A stretch of 53,560 bases of DNA from Bacteroidales bacterium (GCA_030654075.1 JAURYB010000107.1:1-53560); one strand, 5' to 3'. Shown: positions 16,779 to 25,861, counted from the stretch's first letter. Made by a program: numbers and translations. The notes: a model not told the origin generated them from the sequence alone.

Positions 16779-17666
16779 ATGATAAGATCAATGACAGGAT
16801 TTGGCAAAACAACAGCCAATCCGGGAGGACGTACCGTTAACATCGAAATACGCACGCTCAACAGCAAGACCCTCGATGTAAATACCCGTATTCCATCACA
16901 ATACCGCGACAAAGAATCCGAAATACGTGCTGAAATCAACAAGGTTCTCGAACGCGGGAAAGTTGATTTTATGATCACTGTCGACAGCGATGTTGATTCC
17001 AATGATTTTACCATTAACCGCTCACTTGCGCAAAAATATTATTCCGAGATAAAACAATTGGCAGATGAATTAGGCGAAACAGCCGGGAATGATGTTATTT
17101 CAAATATCCTCAAAATGCCCGACGTGCTGAAAGCCGGTCGTGAAGCACCTGACGAAACCGAATGGGCACAGATTAAAGCGGCAATTGCCGACGCACTGGC
17201 GTTAACAGAAGCTTTCCGTATAGCCGAAGGGGAATTGCTGGGTAAAGATATGATTGCCCGGATTCAGCTTATACTTGATCTGCTGTTAAAAGTTGAACCA
17301 TTGGAAGGTATGCGTATTGGCAACCTTCGCGAACGTTTCCAGCGTAACCAGGATGAATTTCTCGAAAAAACAACCAAGGTTGATAAATTTGATGAAAATC
17401 GTTTCGAACAGGAAATATTCTGGTACCTCGAAAAACTGGATATTACCGAAGAAAAACTCCGCCTGCGCAAACATTGCGATTATTTTATCGATACGCTCAA
17501 TTCGCCTGAATCCAACGGGCGAAAATTAGGATTTATCACCCAGGAAATCGGCCGCGAAATAAATACGCTGGGATCGAAAGCATATAACGCTGAGATACAG
17601 ATGATAGTGGTACAGATGAAGGATGAGTTGGAGAAGATTAAGGAGCAGGTTAGTAATGTTTTGTAA
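16779..17666 (+). CDS. yicC: YicC family endoribonuclease
   Basis: The 295-residue protein starts MIRSMTGFGK, the hallmark N-terminus of the YicC family. Members are stress-linked endoribonucleases that act on RNA in the cytoplasm. The conserved C-terminal motif is also present: RLRKHCDYFIDTLNSPESNGRKLGFITQEIGREINTLGSKAYN, followed by QMKDELEKIKEQV. I start at ATG 16779, because a longer frame from TTG 16758 overlaps the promoter box. The gene is followed by gmk and nadD in the same direction, an order common in Bacteroidota, but a repeat element now separates yicC from gmk. Confidence 0.93.
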   Translation: MIRSMTGFGKTTANPGGRTVNIEIRTLNSKTLDVNTRIPSQYRDKESEIRAEINKVLERGKVDFMITVDSDVDSNDFTINRSLAQKYYSEIKQLADELGETAGNDVISNILKMPDVLKAGREAPDETEWAQIKAAIADALALTEAFRIAEGELLGKDMIARIQLILDLLLKVEPLEGMRIGNLRERFQRNQDEFLEKTTKVDKFDENRFEQEIFWYLEKLDITEEKLRLRKHCDYFIDTLNSPESNGRKLGFITQEIGREINTLGSKAYNAEIQMIVVQMKDELEKIKEQVSNVL

Positions 17667-17850
17667 GGGGTTGGGGATTAGGGGTTAGGATTTAGGGATC
17701 GGTATCTCATGTTTCAACATAACACTAAACATTTAACACTAAATAAAAAATGAATAAGTAGTTCAGAATTAACAAAATGCCCGGCTTTCTACTTAATAGC
17801 CAGGCTACTGCTACACTTAAACATTTTTCATTTTGTGTTTTATGTTTTTA
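17667..17850. repeat. G-rich repeat plus empty copy of the S23-type palindromic element
   Basis: Directly after the yicC stop, GGGGTTGGGGATTAGGGG runs on to 17697 and is complementary to the C-rich block at 15311-15342. Then an imperfect palindrome follows. The left arm (17716-17760) contains AACACTAAATAAAAAATGAA and ends AAGTA. The right arm (17821-17850) contains TTTTTCATTTTGTGTTTTAT. These arms resemble those around the S23-type gene at 14788-15168, but here no gene lies between them. Confidence 0.55.
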
Positions 17851-17879
17851 ATTAATTACATTTAAAATTATACTCCTGC

Positions 17880-18470
17880 ATGCTAACTGGCAATCAGCTG
17901 AACCATAAAATGATCATCGTCTCCGCTCCTTCCGGTGCCGGGAAAACCACGATTGTAAAACATTTACTTAAGACATTCCCGCAACTCGGGTTCTCTGTTT
18001 CGGCCACCAGCCGCAAAATACGCGATTGCGAAATTAATGGCCGCGAATACTATTTTATGTCGTCCGACGAATTCAGGCTGATGATAAATGAGGAAAAGCT
18101 GCTCGAATGGCAGGAAGTATACCCCGGAAGTTATTATGGCACGCAGGTTTCGGAAGTGGAACGTATCGCTTCCAATGATCAGTTTCCCATTTTTGATGTG
18201 GATGTGGTTGGCGGATTAAATATAAAAAAGATGTTTGGCGACAAGGCTTTGGCAATTTTCATCCGGCCTCCTTCGTACGAAATACTGGAATCACGTCTGC
18301 GCTCAAGGGCTACAGATAGCGAGGAAAGCCTGCAGAAACGGCTGGACAAGGTTAAATGGGAACTTACTTTTGAGAAGGATTTTGATTGCGTGATTGTGAA
18401 TGATAAACTGGAAGATGCATTTAATAAAGCTGAAACATTAGTGAAAGATTTTCTTGGTATAACGCAGTAA
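17880..18470 (+). CDS. gmk: Guanylate kinase
   Basis: The 196-residue enzyme phosphorylates GMP to GDP with ATP, an essential step of nucleotide metabolism. The P-loop is APSGAGKTT (about 16-24). The GMP-binding region follows with SVSATSRKIRDCEINGREYYFMS and EWQEVYPGSYYGT, and the lid region is RLRSRATDSEESLQKRL. The length is close to the family norm of about 190-205. It lies between yicC and nadD on the same strand and probably shares their transcript, unless the repeats on either side act as terminators. Confidence 0.96.
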   Translation: MLTGNQLNHKMIIVSAPSGAGKTTIVKHLLKTFPQLGFSVSATSRKIRDCEINGREYYFMSSDEFRLMINEEKLLEWQEVYPGSYYGTQVSEVERIASNDQFPIFDVDVVGGLNIKKMFGDKALAIFIRPPSYEILESRLRSRATDSEESLQKRLDKVKWELTFEKDFDCVIVNDKLEDAFNKAETLVKDFLGITQ

Positions 18471-18491
18471 ATAATCGGAATACTCATCGCG

Positions 18492-18556
18492 AACTTTGCT
18501 TTTCCTTTGCGTATTCGCGGTAAAAAGATTAAACGCAAAGACGCAAAGTTTTTTTT
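18492..18556. repeat. Palindromic repeat between gmk and nadD
   Basis: AACTTTGC and CTTTGCGT (18492-18512) pair with ACGCAAAG and GCAAAGTT (18533-18550). A run of T residues follows, so the structure may also terminate or attenuate transcription into nadD. Confidence 0.6.
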
Positions 18557-18574
18557 GCAAAGAATGAAAAGAAA

Positions 18575-19153
18575 ATGAAGAAAACCGGACTTTTATTTGG
18601 CTCATTCAATCCCATCCATATCGGGCACCTGATGATTGCCGGTTATATGCGCGAGTTCAGCGACCTGGATGAATTATGGTTTGTGGTTTCACCACTTAAC
18701 CCGTTGAAGGAGAAAAAGTCGTTGCTGCCTGATCACCAAAGGCTGGAAATGGTTAACCTGGCCATTGAATACGACACCCGCTTCAAATCGTGCAATATTG
18801 AGTTTAAGCTGCCAAGGCCTTCCTATACCATACATACGCTTACTTACCTCCAGGATAAATACCCGGAACGTGAATTTGTAATTATCTCAGGCACAGATAT
18901 TTTTCCCACTTTTCATAAATGGAAAAACTGGGAACAGCTTTTGGAATTCTACAAATTTTATGTTTACCCCCGCCCCGGCTCGCAGGACCATGAACTCACA
19001 AGGCATCCATCGGTAAAAGTATTTAACGCGCCAATGGTCGAAATTTCAGCCAGTTTTATCCGCGAAGCAATCCATGATGGAAAAAACATGTCCTATTTTC
19101 TTCCTGAAAAAACATATAAATACATTCAGGAGATGCACTTTTATGAAAAATAA
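18575..19153 (+). CDS. nadD: Nicotinate-nucleotide adenylyltransferase
   Basis: The 192-residue enzyme adenylates nicotinate mononucleotide in NAD synthesis. The nucleotidyltransferase signature GSFNPIHIGH (9-18) binds ATP. Further family features are VVSPLNPLKEKKSLLPDHQRLEM, the ISGTDIFPTFHKWKNWEQLL segment that contacts the nicotinate nucleotide, and the C-terminal ISASFIR motif (usually ISSTxIR). It is the last gene of the yicC-gmk-nadD cluster. A long repeat tract follows. Confidence 0.95.
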   Translation: MKKTGLLFGSFNPIHIGHLMIAGYMREFSDLDELWFVVSPLNPLKEKKSLLPDHQRLEMVNLAIEYDTRFKSCNIEFKLPRPSYTIHTLTYLQDKYPEREFVIISGTDIFPTFHKWKNWEQLLEFYKFYVYPRPGSQDHELTRHPSVKVFNAPMVEISASFIREAIHDGKNMSYFLPEKTYKYIQEMHFYEK

Positions 19154-19217
19154 AAGGAGACATGCTTTAATTAATCCATCGTGATATTTAATTTGCTGTC
19201 CTTGATTACATTTATTT

Positions 19218-19681
19218 AGACGGAAGTCGGAAGTCGGAAGTCGGGAGTCAGAAGTCGTACCCAATCGTAAATCGTACCTCGTAAATCGTAAATAATAAGT
19301 CGGAAGTCGGAAGTCGTGCCCAATCGTAAATCGTACCTCGTAAATCGTAAATAATAAGTCGGAAGTCAGAAGTCGGAAGTCGGAAGTCGGAAGTCGGAAG
19401 TCGTGCCCAATCGTAAATCGTACCTCGTAAATCGCAAATAATAAGTCGGAAGTCAGAAGTCAGAAGTCGTGCCCAATCGTAAATCGTACCTCGTAAATCG
19501 TAAATAATAAGTCGGAAGTCAGAAGTCGTGCCCAATCGTAAATCGTACCTCGTAAATCGTAAATAATAAGTCAGAAGTCGGAAGTCGGAAGTCAGAAGTC
19601 GTGCCCAATCGTAAATCGCACCTCGTAAATCGTAAATAATAAGTCGGAAGACGGAAGACGGAAGTCGGAAGTCGGAAGTCG
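19218..19681. repeat. Degenerate tandem repeat of CGTAAATCGT and GGAAGTC units
   Basis: Six copies of CCAATCGTAAATCG(T/C)ACCTCG alternate with AATAATAAGTC and a variable number (one to six) of 7-bp GGAAGTC or AGAAGTC units. The spacing between copies is about 55-85 bp and changes only through heptad number. The unit also appears inverted at 53280-53345 and in reduced form at 30170-30322. A 147-codon minus-strand frame through it is only translated repeat. With the promoter region behind it, this explains the 805-bp gap before the 1197-aa gene. Confidence 0.85.
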
Positions 19682-19878
19682 GCAATTTCAATATTCATAT
19701 CCTTTCTTTGTTAACTATTAATCAGGTAAAACGGCAACTATTTTAGCAAACCCCAACTATAATTTCGCTGAATAACAATTTATTAAAGTGCTATCAACTT
19801 CGGGCTTCCTGCCAGTATTAACTTTTTGGCCCAGTATTAAAAGACAAGATTTATTGCCAGGCTTTGAAAATAATATAT

Positions 19879-19886
19879 TATTTTTG
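19879..19886 (+). promoter_or_regulatory. -7 promoter box of the type IX-secreted protein
   Basis: TATTTTTG fits TAnnTTTG, with a TTG at 19854-19856 as a possible -33 element 22 bp upstream. The start codon is 73 bp downstream. Confidence 0.45.
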
Positions 19887-19958
19887 CGCATCTAACTGAT
19901 TACAAGTCTCACCCCTCTTCTTTTCCACGTTGTGGGACAGTAAACCGAAAAGCCATTT

Positions 19959-22900
19959 ATGAATATCAGAAGTATCCTGCTCGTCGTCTTATTTTGCAGC
20001 TTGTTTACATATCTTAACGCGCAAAACATTGCTGTAAGACCTTCTGAAACCGGAGCCGGTGTATTTTTAGGCCCAACCAAACCACTGCGCGATATTCCTG
20101 AGCTTACACCAGAAGAATCTCAACTTCTGAAAGCAAAAGCTGAAACGAAATTACTGAATAAAAAACTTCGTGTAAGGTCATACCCTTATGCTGATATTGC
20201 ATTGCCTAAAGGACCTGATGCAGTTTGGCAAAAAACGATGGGCAAAAAAGCTTCCGGGAAAGCGCCACAAGCTATTTTTGAAGGTCAGAGCACATCATCT
20301 TATCCTCCCGACTGCAACGGCGCTGCCGGCCCTAATCATTTTATGCAGGCTGTCAATACCACGTATGCAATCTATGATAAATCAGGTACAAAACTTGCCG
20401 GTCCCACCAGTTTAAGCCAGTTGTTTAACGGTGTTGCCGGGGCGAGTTGCGATGATGGCGACCCTATTGTTCTTTACGATGAGCAGGCTGACCGATGGTT
20501 AGTTGCCGAATTTTCGCTTTGCGAATCAAATGACAGGATGCTGCTTTCAGTATCAACCACAAACGACCCGACAGGCAGCTGGTATGCGTATTCTTTTGAT
20601 GTAGCGGATATTCCTGATTATCCCAAATTCAGCGTTTGGCAGGATGGATATTATATGGGCGACAACAACAGTTCGGGCAATGATATTTACGTTTTTGAGC
20701 GTTCGCAGATGCTTATCGGGGCTGCCAGTCCGAAATTTGTAGGCTTTAACAACGCCTGGCGGCCCGGCTCAGTGGATGGATTTATGTGCACGCCACCGGT
20801 TGATAATGATGGTGCTTTCGCTCCTGCCGGATCTCCGGGGCTTTTCATTGCGATGAGCGACGATGGTTTCAACAGCGGAACTGATCAGCTGTGGATTTAC
20901 GAATTAGCGGTGAACTGGAATAACACATCGGCTTCCTCCTTTAACAGGACTCAACAACTTGAGGTAACCCCTTTCGACAGTAATTTCGGAAATGACTGGA
21001 CAAATATCAAACAATTGGGAACAAGCCAGGAACTTGACGCCATACCCCAGGTAATAATGAATGTGCCTCAATACAGGAATTTCGGCACGTATCAAACCCT
21101 GGTTTGCTGTCACACCGTGGATGTTGATAATACAGATCATGCGGGTATCCGTTGGTACGAGCTCCGGAAAACTCCGCCCGCAACAACATGGACTGTTCGT
21201 CAACAAGGTACCTACGCGCCCGATATTTATTCGCGATGGATGGGTAGCATCATGCTGAACGGATATAATGAAATAGGACTGGGATATTCTGTTTCGGGCT
21301 CAACTCTTAATCCCGGAATACGGTATTGCGGGCAAACCAGGTCCGAATACACTAATGCAAGTGGAATACTCGATTTACCCGAAGAAATTATATTAAACGG
21401 AACTGCTTCACAATCCGGTGCCGAACGATGGGGTGATTATTCACAAATGTCAGTTGACCCGGTTGATGACGGCACTTTCTGGTTTACTACCGAATATGCA
21501 AGTTTAAGCAGCAGGAAAACCAAAATAGCCGCTTTCCAGGTTGGAACTATCCCTCCAACCGGATATTTCATAGCTGACAACACTTTGCCTTGTATCAATA
21601 GTGATGTTGTTGCTTTCACCAGCCAGGCAACGGGTAGCCCAACGCAATATTCCTGGGCAATCACGCCTGAAACGTATACTTTTACAGATGGAACCAGCAG
21701 TTCATCTGTGAATCCGAAGGTGATTTTTACTGCTTTCGCCTCTTATACCATATCCTTAACCGTTACAGGAGCCGATGGCACAACAACCACAACCAGGACG
21801 GATTACATAAAAGTAAATGAGGTTAATGCTAATTTTAAAGCTAACGTAACCTCAGCAGTAGTAAATAATTCTATAATTTTCAATGATGCTTCAACCTGCG
21901 GAGCCAATGCCTGGGCCTGGAATTTTGGTGAAGGCGCTATACCCGCGACAGCTAATACGCAGGGGCCACATACTGTTTCATACAGCACTGCAGGCCTGAA
22001 AACAATCAGCCTGGAGGTTAACGGTATCGCAACCGAAACAAAAACCGGGTATATTAATGTTATAGGATCAGCCATTAACATGTCCTCATCAACCATATCA
22101 GTATGTGATGGAAAGTTCTTTGATCCGGGAGGTGAATCTGCCAATTATGCCAATAACCAGGATTATAGTATGTTGTTCAAACCCGGAACTATCGGGGGTA
22201 AATTGCAGTTTGTTTTCACCTCTTTCTCACTTGAATCACAAACAACTTGTACCAATGACTACCTTCAAATATATAATGGCGATAATAAAACATCACCCCC
22301 GCTCGGAACTTTCTGCGGAACTACTTCTCCGGGAACTGTTTCAGCAACGAATGCTGCCGGGGTAATGCTGTTTGTTTTTCATAGTAACAGTTCGACAACC
22401 AAGGCAGGGTGGGCAGCTACCATTAGTTGCACTGATATTTCGGTAGAAAACCCTGCGTCACTCACGGCAAAGACAGCCGGAAGCTTAAAAATTGATTTGG
22501 ACTGGACAAAAAATGCCGCAAATAATAATGTAATCCTGGCCTGGTCGCCTGATGGCATATTCGGAATACCGGTTATTGGTAACTCTTATGCAGCAGGGGA
22601 ACAAATTCCCGGCGGAGGCATCATACTTGTTAATGGCAGTGCTTCAACTTATAGCCATACAGGACTGAATCCAGCAACAACCTATTATTATAAAGTGTTT
22701 TCGTACGATGCCATTTTTAAATATTCAAGTGGAATTGCTGCTGATGCAACCACCCTTTCCCAACGTACTTTAACAGTAGATCCGCAGAATATCCTTGTTC
22801 AGTCCTTAGCCGGAAGTACAACAATAGATATACTTTCAAATTCCGACTGGATAGTTTCGAGTGACCAGGCATGGTGTAGTGTAGCATCTTCAGGAACAGG

Positions 22901-23552
22901 AAATCTTGCAATTACCGCCAATTATGAAGCAAACCCAACAGCGTCGGATCGGGATGCTATGATCACCATCACAGTTGCTGATCTGCCACCGGTTCTGGTT
23001 ACATTAATGCAGGCGGGAGCAGCGCCAACGCTGGCAGTTACACCTGCTGTTATTACTGTAAACGCGTTCGCGGCTTCTGTTGATTTTGCGGTTGCTTCAA
23101 ATACCAACTGGACAGCTTCAGCCGATTCAGCATGGTGTATTATAACCGCCTCAGGATCAGGCAATGGAAATATTAACGTTGCTTTTCCATGGAATCCGTT
23201 AAGCACGGATCGTAGTTCAACTATTTCAGTTAATGCCGCAGGTATTGCCACGCAGTTGGTTAAACTTATACAAGGCCACGAAACAGTATCAATAAATGAA
23301 AATGGATTGAACGGACTGATTATTTATCCTAACCCCGCCAAGGGACAATTTATCATTGCTGTGGATAAATCGAGATATCCCGAAATGCTGGTTACTGTAA
23401 GCGATGCAAAAGGAGCTATTGTAATCAGCCGCAGCTGCAAAGGGGAGTCTGAATATCTTTTCGACCTGAGTAAATCAGCACAGGGAACTTATTTTGTGAA
23501 GATTAAAACGGATAAGGAATTGGTGGTTAGTAAACTGGTGATTATTAGATAA
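19959..23552 (+). CDS. Large secreted multidomain protein with type IX secretion sorting domain
   Basis: The 1197-residue protein begins with a signal peptide (MNIRSILLVVLFCSLFTYLNAQ). Residues about 100-530 form a region with repeated beta strands that looks propeller-like. Two PKD-like domains follow (about 536-622 and 622-706), then a CUB domain (about 707-826, with paired cysteines and YLQIYNGDN), a fibronectin III-like domain (about 830-930), and two BACON domains (about 932-1020 and 1022-1108, with SNSDWIVSSDQAWCSV and SNTNWTASADSAWCII). The C-terminus (about 1113-1197) is a type A sorting domain, starting GLIIYPNPAKGQF and ending VSKLVIIR. Such domains are cleaved after export through the outer-membrane PorU/SprA system. 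CUB and BACON modules suggest glycan or surface binding. No catalytic motif is evident. Confidence 0.88.
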   Translation: MNIRSILLVVLFCSLFTYLNAQNIAVRPSETGAGVFLGPTKPLRDIPELTPEESQLLKAKAETKLLNKKLRVRSYPYADIALPKGPDAVWQKTMGKKASGKAPQAIFEGQSTSSYPPDCNGAAGPNHFMQAVNTTYAIYDKSGTKLAGPTSLSQLFNGVAGASCDDGDPIVLYDEQADRWLVAEFSLCESNDRMLLSVSTTNDPTGSWYAYSFDVADIPDYPKFSVWQDGYYMGDNNSSGNDIYVFERSQMLIGAASPKFVGFNNAWRPGSVDGFMCTPPVDNDGAFAPAGSPGLFIAMSDDGFNSGTDQLWIYELAVNWNNTSASSFNRTQQLEVTPFDSNFGNDWTNIKQLGTSQELDAIPQVIMNVPQYRNFGTYQTLVCCHTVDVDNTDHAGIRWYELRKTPPATTWTVRQQGTYAPDIYSRWMGSIMLNGYNEIGLGYSVSGSTLNPGIRYCGQTRSEYTNASGILDLPEEIILNGTASQSGAERWGDYSQMSVDPVDDGTFWFTTEYASLSSRKTKIAAFQVGTIPPTGYFIADNTLPCINSDVVAFTSQATGSPTQYSWAITPETYTFTDGTSSSSVNPKVIFTAFASYTISLTVTGADGTTTTTRTDYIKVNEVNANFKANVTSAVVNNSIIFNDASTCGANAWAWNFGEGAIPATANTQGPHTVSYSTAGLKTISLEVNGIATETKTGYINVIGSAINMSSSTISVCDGKFFDPGGESANYANNQDYSMLFKPGTIGGKLQFVFTSFSLESQTTCTNDYLQIYNGDNKTSPPLGTFCGTTSPGTVSATNAAGVMLFVFHSNSSTTKAGWAATISCTDISVENPASLTAKTAGSLKIDLDWTKNAANNNVILAWSPDGIFGIPVIGNSYAAGEQIPGGGIILVNGSASTYSHTGLNPATTYYYKVFSYDAIFKYSSGIAADATTLSQRTLTVDPQNILVQSLAGSTTIDILSNSDWIVSSDQAWCSVASSGTGNLAITANYEANPTASDRDAMITITVADLPPVLVTLMQAGAAPTLAVTPAVITVNAFAASVDFAVASNTNWTASADSAWCIITASGSGNGNINVAFPWNPLSTDRSSTISVNAAGIATQLVKLIQGHETVSINENGLNGLIIYPNPAKGQFIIAVDKSRYPEMLVTVSDAKGAIVISRSCKGESEYLFDLSKSAQGTYFVKIKTDKELVVSKLVIIR

Positions 23553-23581
23553 GTTGATACTTAAAGAATTTTACACCTCAA

Positions 23582-23633
23582 AACACCGCATTGTGAAGTG
23601 TTTCAATGCCTGTAGCGTTTTGCCCGGCGCTTC
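23582..23633. repeat. Left copy of a 52-bp direct repeat (hydrolase gene tail)
   Basis: This stretch matches 27330-27381 at 48 of 52 positions. The right copy is the 3' end of the alpha/beta hydrolase coding region. The two copies enclose the RHS, XRE and DUF559 island, so this is either a target duplication or a relic of a second hydrolase copy. Confidence 0.8.
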
Positions 23634-23663
23634 CTCGTTCGCGCGCGTCTTCCTTTCAGACGC

Positions 23664-25442
23664 GTGCGGGTACAATTTATATCAATCCGGGGTTGGCTTA
23701 CCAAAATCAATGATCCGGCCACTGTATCAAATACCGGCGACCTTTTTGGCATGGAGTTGTTTTATAATAATACAGATGGCAGTGTATCTAACAACGCATT
23801 ATTTAACGGCAATATTTCGGCCATAAAATGGCAAACCGTTCAACCTACCGGGGTTTCAACTCCTGTTACGAACGGGCTGAAAGCCTATAAATACACTTAC
23901 GATAAACTCAACAGGTTGCTTACAGGGGTATATGCTGAAAATTTGGATAATCTCAATAATTTTTCGGAATATATAAATACCGGATCAACAACAACGGGCT
24001 ACCGGCCTTATGATCTGAATGGGAATATTCAAACAATGAAACGCCATGGCCTGCGTGGTAATGTGAAGAATACTATTGATGAACTAACATACACGTATGA
24101 CGGCAATAAGCTTATCGCTGTTGAGGATATTGTTATTCCTGACAACGGCGGTGACTTTGTGGATGGTAATAAATATACAGGAACAGCAGAATATGCCTAC
24201 GATAAAAACGGCAACCTGACAAAGGACCTGAACAAAGGCATCCTCAGCATAACTTACAACTACCTCAACCTACCTGTTTCCATAAACAAAACTTCCGATA
24301 ACCGCATTGAATACACTTATGATGCTGTCGGCAACAAACGGAGCCAGGTTTATTATGTGAACAACTCACCGAGTAAAACGACAACTTTTTACACTAACTT
24401 TGTATATGAGAACTACGCGCCGGCTTGGGTGAATTACGACGAAGGACGCTTAGTACTTAACAGCAATGGCACCTCTGCCATTAACGAAGCCTATCTGAAA
24501 GATCACTTAGGAAATGTACGTGTGGCTTATTACTGGGCAGGTTCTTTGAAAACACAACAGGTAAATAGTTATTATCCTTTTGGTTTGAATATTAAAGGAT
24601 TATCGCTAAATGGCAGCGCCACCTACAAACCAAATGAGTATCTTTACAACGGCAAGATGATGCAGGATGAGATGGGTTTGGGGTGGCTGGATTATGGGGC
24701 GAGGTTTTATGATGCGGTTTTAGGGAGGTGGCATAGTATGGATCCGTTGGCGGAGGTTAATAGGCGATGGAGTCCTTATCGTTATGCCTATGATAATCCA
24801 ATGAGGTTTATTGATCCAGATGGAATGCTTGAGGACCTTTATTTGAAAGGTGAAGAGGCACAAGAAGCTTTTCGCCAGTTACAGCAATCCACTAGCTTAG
24901 ATTTATCAATGGCAGATGATGGCAAAGTATCAGCTGCTGGTGAAGCACAGACTAAAAGTGATAATCAACTACTTTCAGCAATTAATGACCAAAATATAGA
25001 TGTAACTGTTACGGCAACCAATTCATTGACATTATCTGATGGATCTTATACTCAGGGGGGAGCCTTTATGGGAAACAATGTAACACAGACCAGTGGGACA
25101 GAAATTCTTAATGGAGTTCCTGAAGAAGTACCAATTACAAAAGTTTCGGCTAATCAAGAGGTGAATCCAGCTATGCTAAATTTTTATGATCAAAAAACAG
25201 GATCTCAAACCGGCTCATTTATTTTGCATGAAGTTACAGAATCCTACGAAGGAGCTAAAATATCTCAGGGAACAGGAGTTTCAGCATTACCAGCAGCAAA
25301 AGGAAATGCAACATATTCTTCCATTTTTCTGCCCGCCCATATTGCTGCTTCAAATCAACCTCCAATTAATAGAACGACCTATTATTTGGCTCAGATGTAT
25401 TCAATAATGTCGCCAATTCTTAAAAACGTATTAACATGGTAA
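23664..25442 (+). CDS. RHS-repeat core protein, 5'-truncated, with variable C-terminal domain
   Basis: The open frame starts inside a typical Bacteroidota RHS protein ('IRGWLTKINDP'), right after the hydrolase-tail duplication, so the N-terminal several hundred residues are missing. The GTG at 23664 is only the first available start. YD-like repeats fill about 60-280, for example YTYDKLNRLLTGVY and YAYDKNGNLTKDLNKGI. The RHS core signature lies at about 315-390: GLGWLDYGARFYDAVLGRWHSMDP and YRYAYDNPMRFIDPDG. The C-terminal 200 residues differ from the core, as in polymorphic toxins, and contain HEVTE (522-526) followed by more histidines. It lacks a visible signal peptide, so it may be inactive or act only as a recombination donor. 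The next gene overlaps its 3' end by 7 bp. Confidence 0.8.
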   Translation: MRVQFISIRGWLTKINDPATVSNTGDLFGMELFYNNTDGSVSNNALFNGNISAIKWQTVQPTGVSTPVTNGLKAYKYTYDKLNRLLTGVYAENLDNLNNFSEYINTGSTTTGYRPYDLNGNIQTMKRHGLRGNVKNTIDELTYTYDGNKLIAVEDIVIPDNGGDFVDGNKYTGTAEYAYDKNGNLTKDLNKGILSITYNYLNLPVSINKTSDNRIEYTYDAVGNKRSQVYYVNNSPSKTTTFYTNFVYENYAPAWVNYDEGRLVLNSNGTSAINEAYLKDHLGNVRVAYYWAGSLKTQQVNSYYPFGLNIKGLSLNGSATYKPNEYLYNGKMMQDEMGLGWLDYGARFYDAVLGRWHSMDPLAEVNRRWSPYRYAYDNPMRFIDPDGMLEDLYLKGEEAQEAFRQLQQSTSLDLSMADDGKVSAAGEAQTKSDNQLLSAINDQNIDVTVTATNSLTLSDGSYTQGGAFMGNNVTQTSGTEILNGVPEEVPITKVSANQEVNPAMLNFYDQKTGSQTGSFILHEVTESYEGAKISQGTGVSALPAAKGNATYSSIFLPAHIAASNQPPINRTTYYLAQMYSIMSPILKNVLTW

Positions 25443-25861
25443 AACTACTTCTTTGTTGTCTGTTTTTTATACTAATAAACACAAATAGTGAGATTTTTGC
25501 TTCCACTTTTGATAAAAACACTGCAGATACTTGTATTTGCAAAGTGCAAATAGTAATGTTAGACTCAACGAAAGAAGCATATTTGATTTATGCTATAATT
25601 GAAAAAGATTCAAGTCAAATTGTAATTGTTTCTTTGAAGAATAGAAGTCGAAAAGGGGAAAAAATAAAACTTGATGAAAAATATACTATACAAATAAACC
25701 CATACTATATCGACAATGTATTTCCAAATCACATGATGATTTTTGATATTTCATTAGCAGGTAATAAAATCAATGTACCCTCTAAAGGCTGGGCTTCTAA
25801 CGTTTACACTTCACCTAACCTATTAGGGCTTAGAATTAAACCAGATTGCCATGGTCATTAG
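25436..25861 (+). CDS. Small secreted protein downstream of the RHS gene, possible immunity partner
   Basis: The 141-residue protein has a signal peptide (MVKLLLCCLFFILINTNSEIFAS). The mature part has two early cysteines (CICKV) and probably five or six beta strands, and ends KPDCHGH. The gene overlaps the RHS stop by 7 bp, which implies translational coupling. It is AT-rich compared with housekeeping neighbours, consistent with acquisition together with the variable RHS tail. Immunity proteins of RHS toxins are usually encoded exactly here. I recognise no family, so that role is inference from position. A simple secreted lipocalin-like or beta-sandwich protein is the alternative. Confidence 0.65.
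   Translation: MVKLLLCCLFFILINTNSEIFASTFDKNTADTCICKVQIVMLDSTKEAYLIYAIIEKDSSQIVIVSLKNRSRKGEKIKLDEKYTIQINPYYIDNVFPNHMMIFDISLAGNKINVPSKGWASNVYTSPNLLGLRIKPDCHGH

Noticed and set aside
16758..16781. TTG start for yicC giving seven extra residues
   Set aside because: The codon overlaps the TATCTTTG promoter box, and the family N-terminus MIRSMTGFG begins at the ATG at 16779.
19218..19681. Possible CRISPR array
   Set aside because: The spacer-like parts are themselves repeats (GGAAGTC heptads) and no unique spacers or cas genes are present.
19248..19691. Minus-strand 147-codon frame with repeated TSDFRL and IYDLRG
   Set aside because: It is only the tandem DNA repeat read as protein. The repeat is degenerate and there is no start signal.
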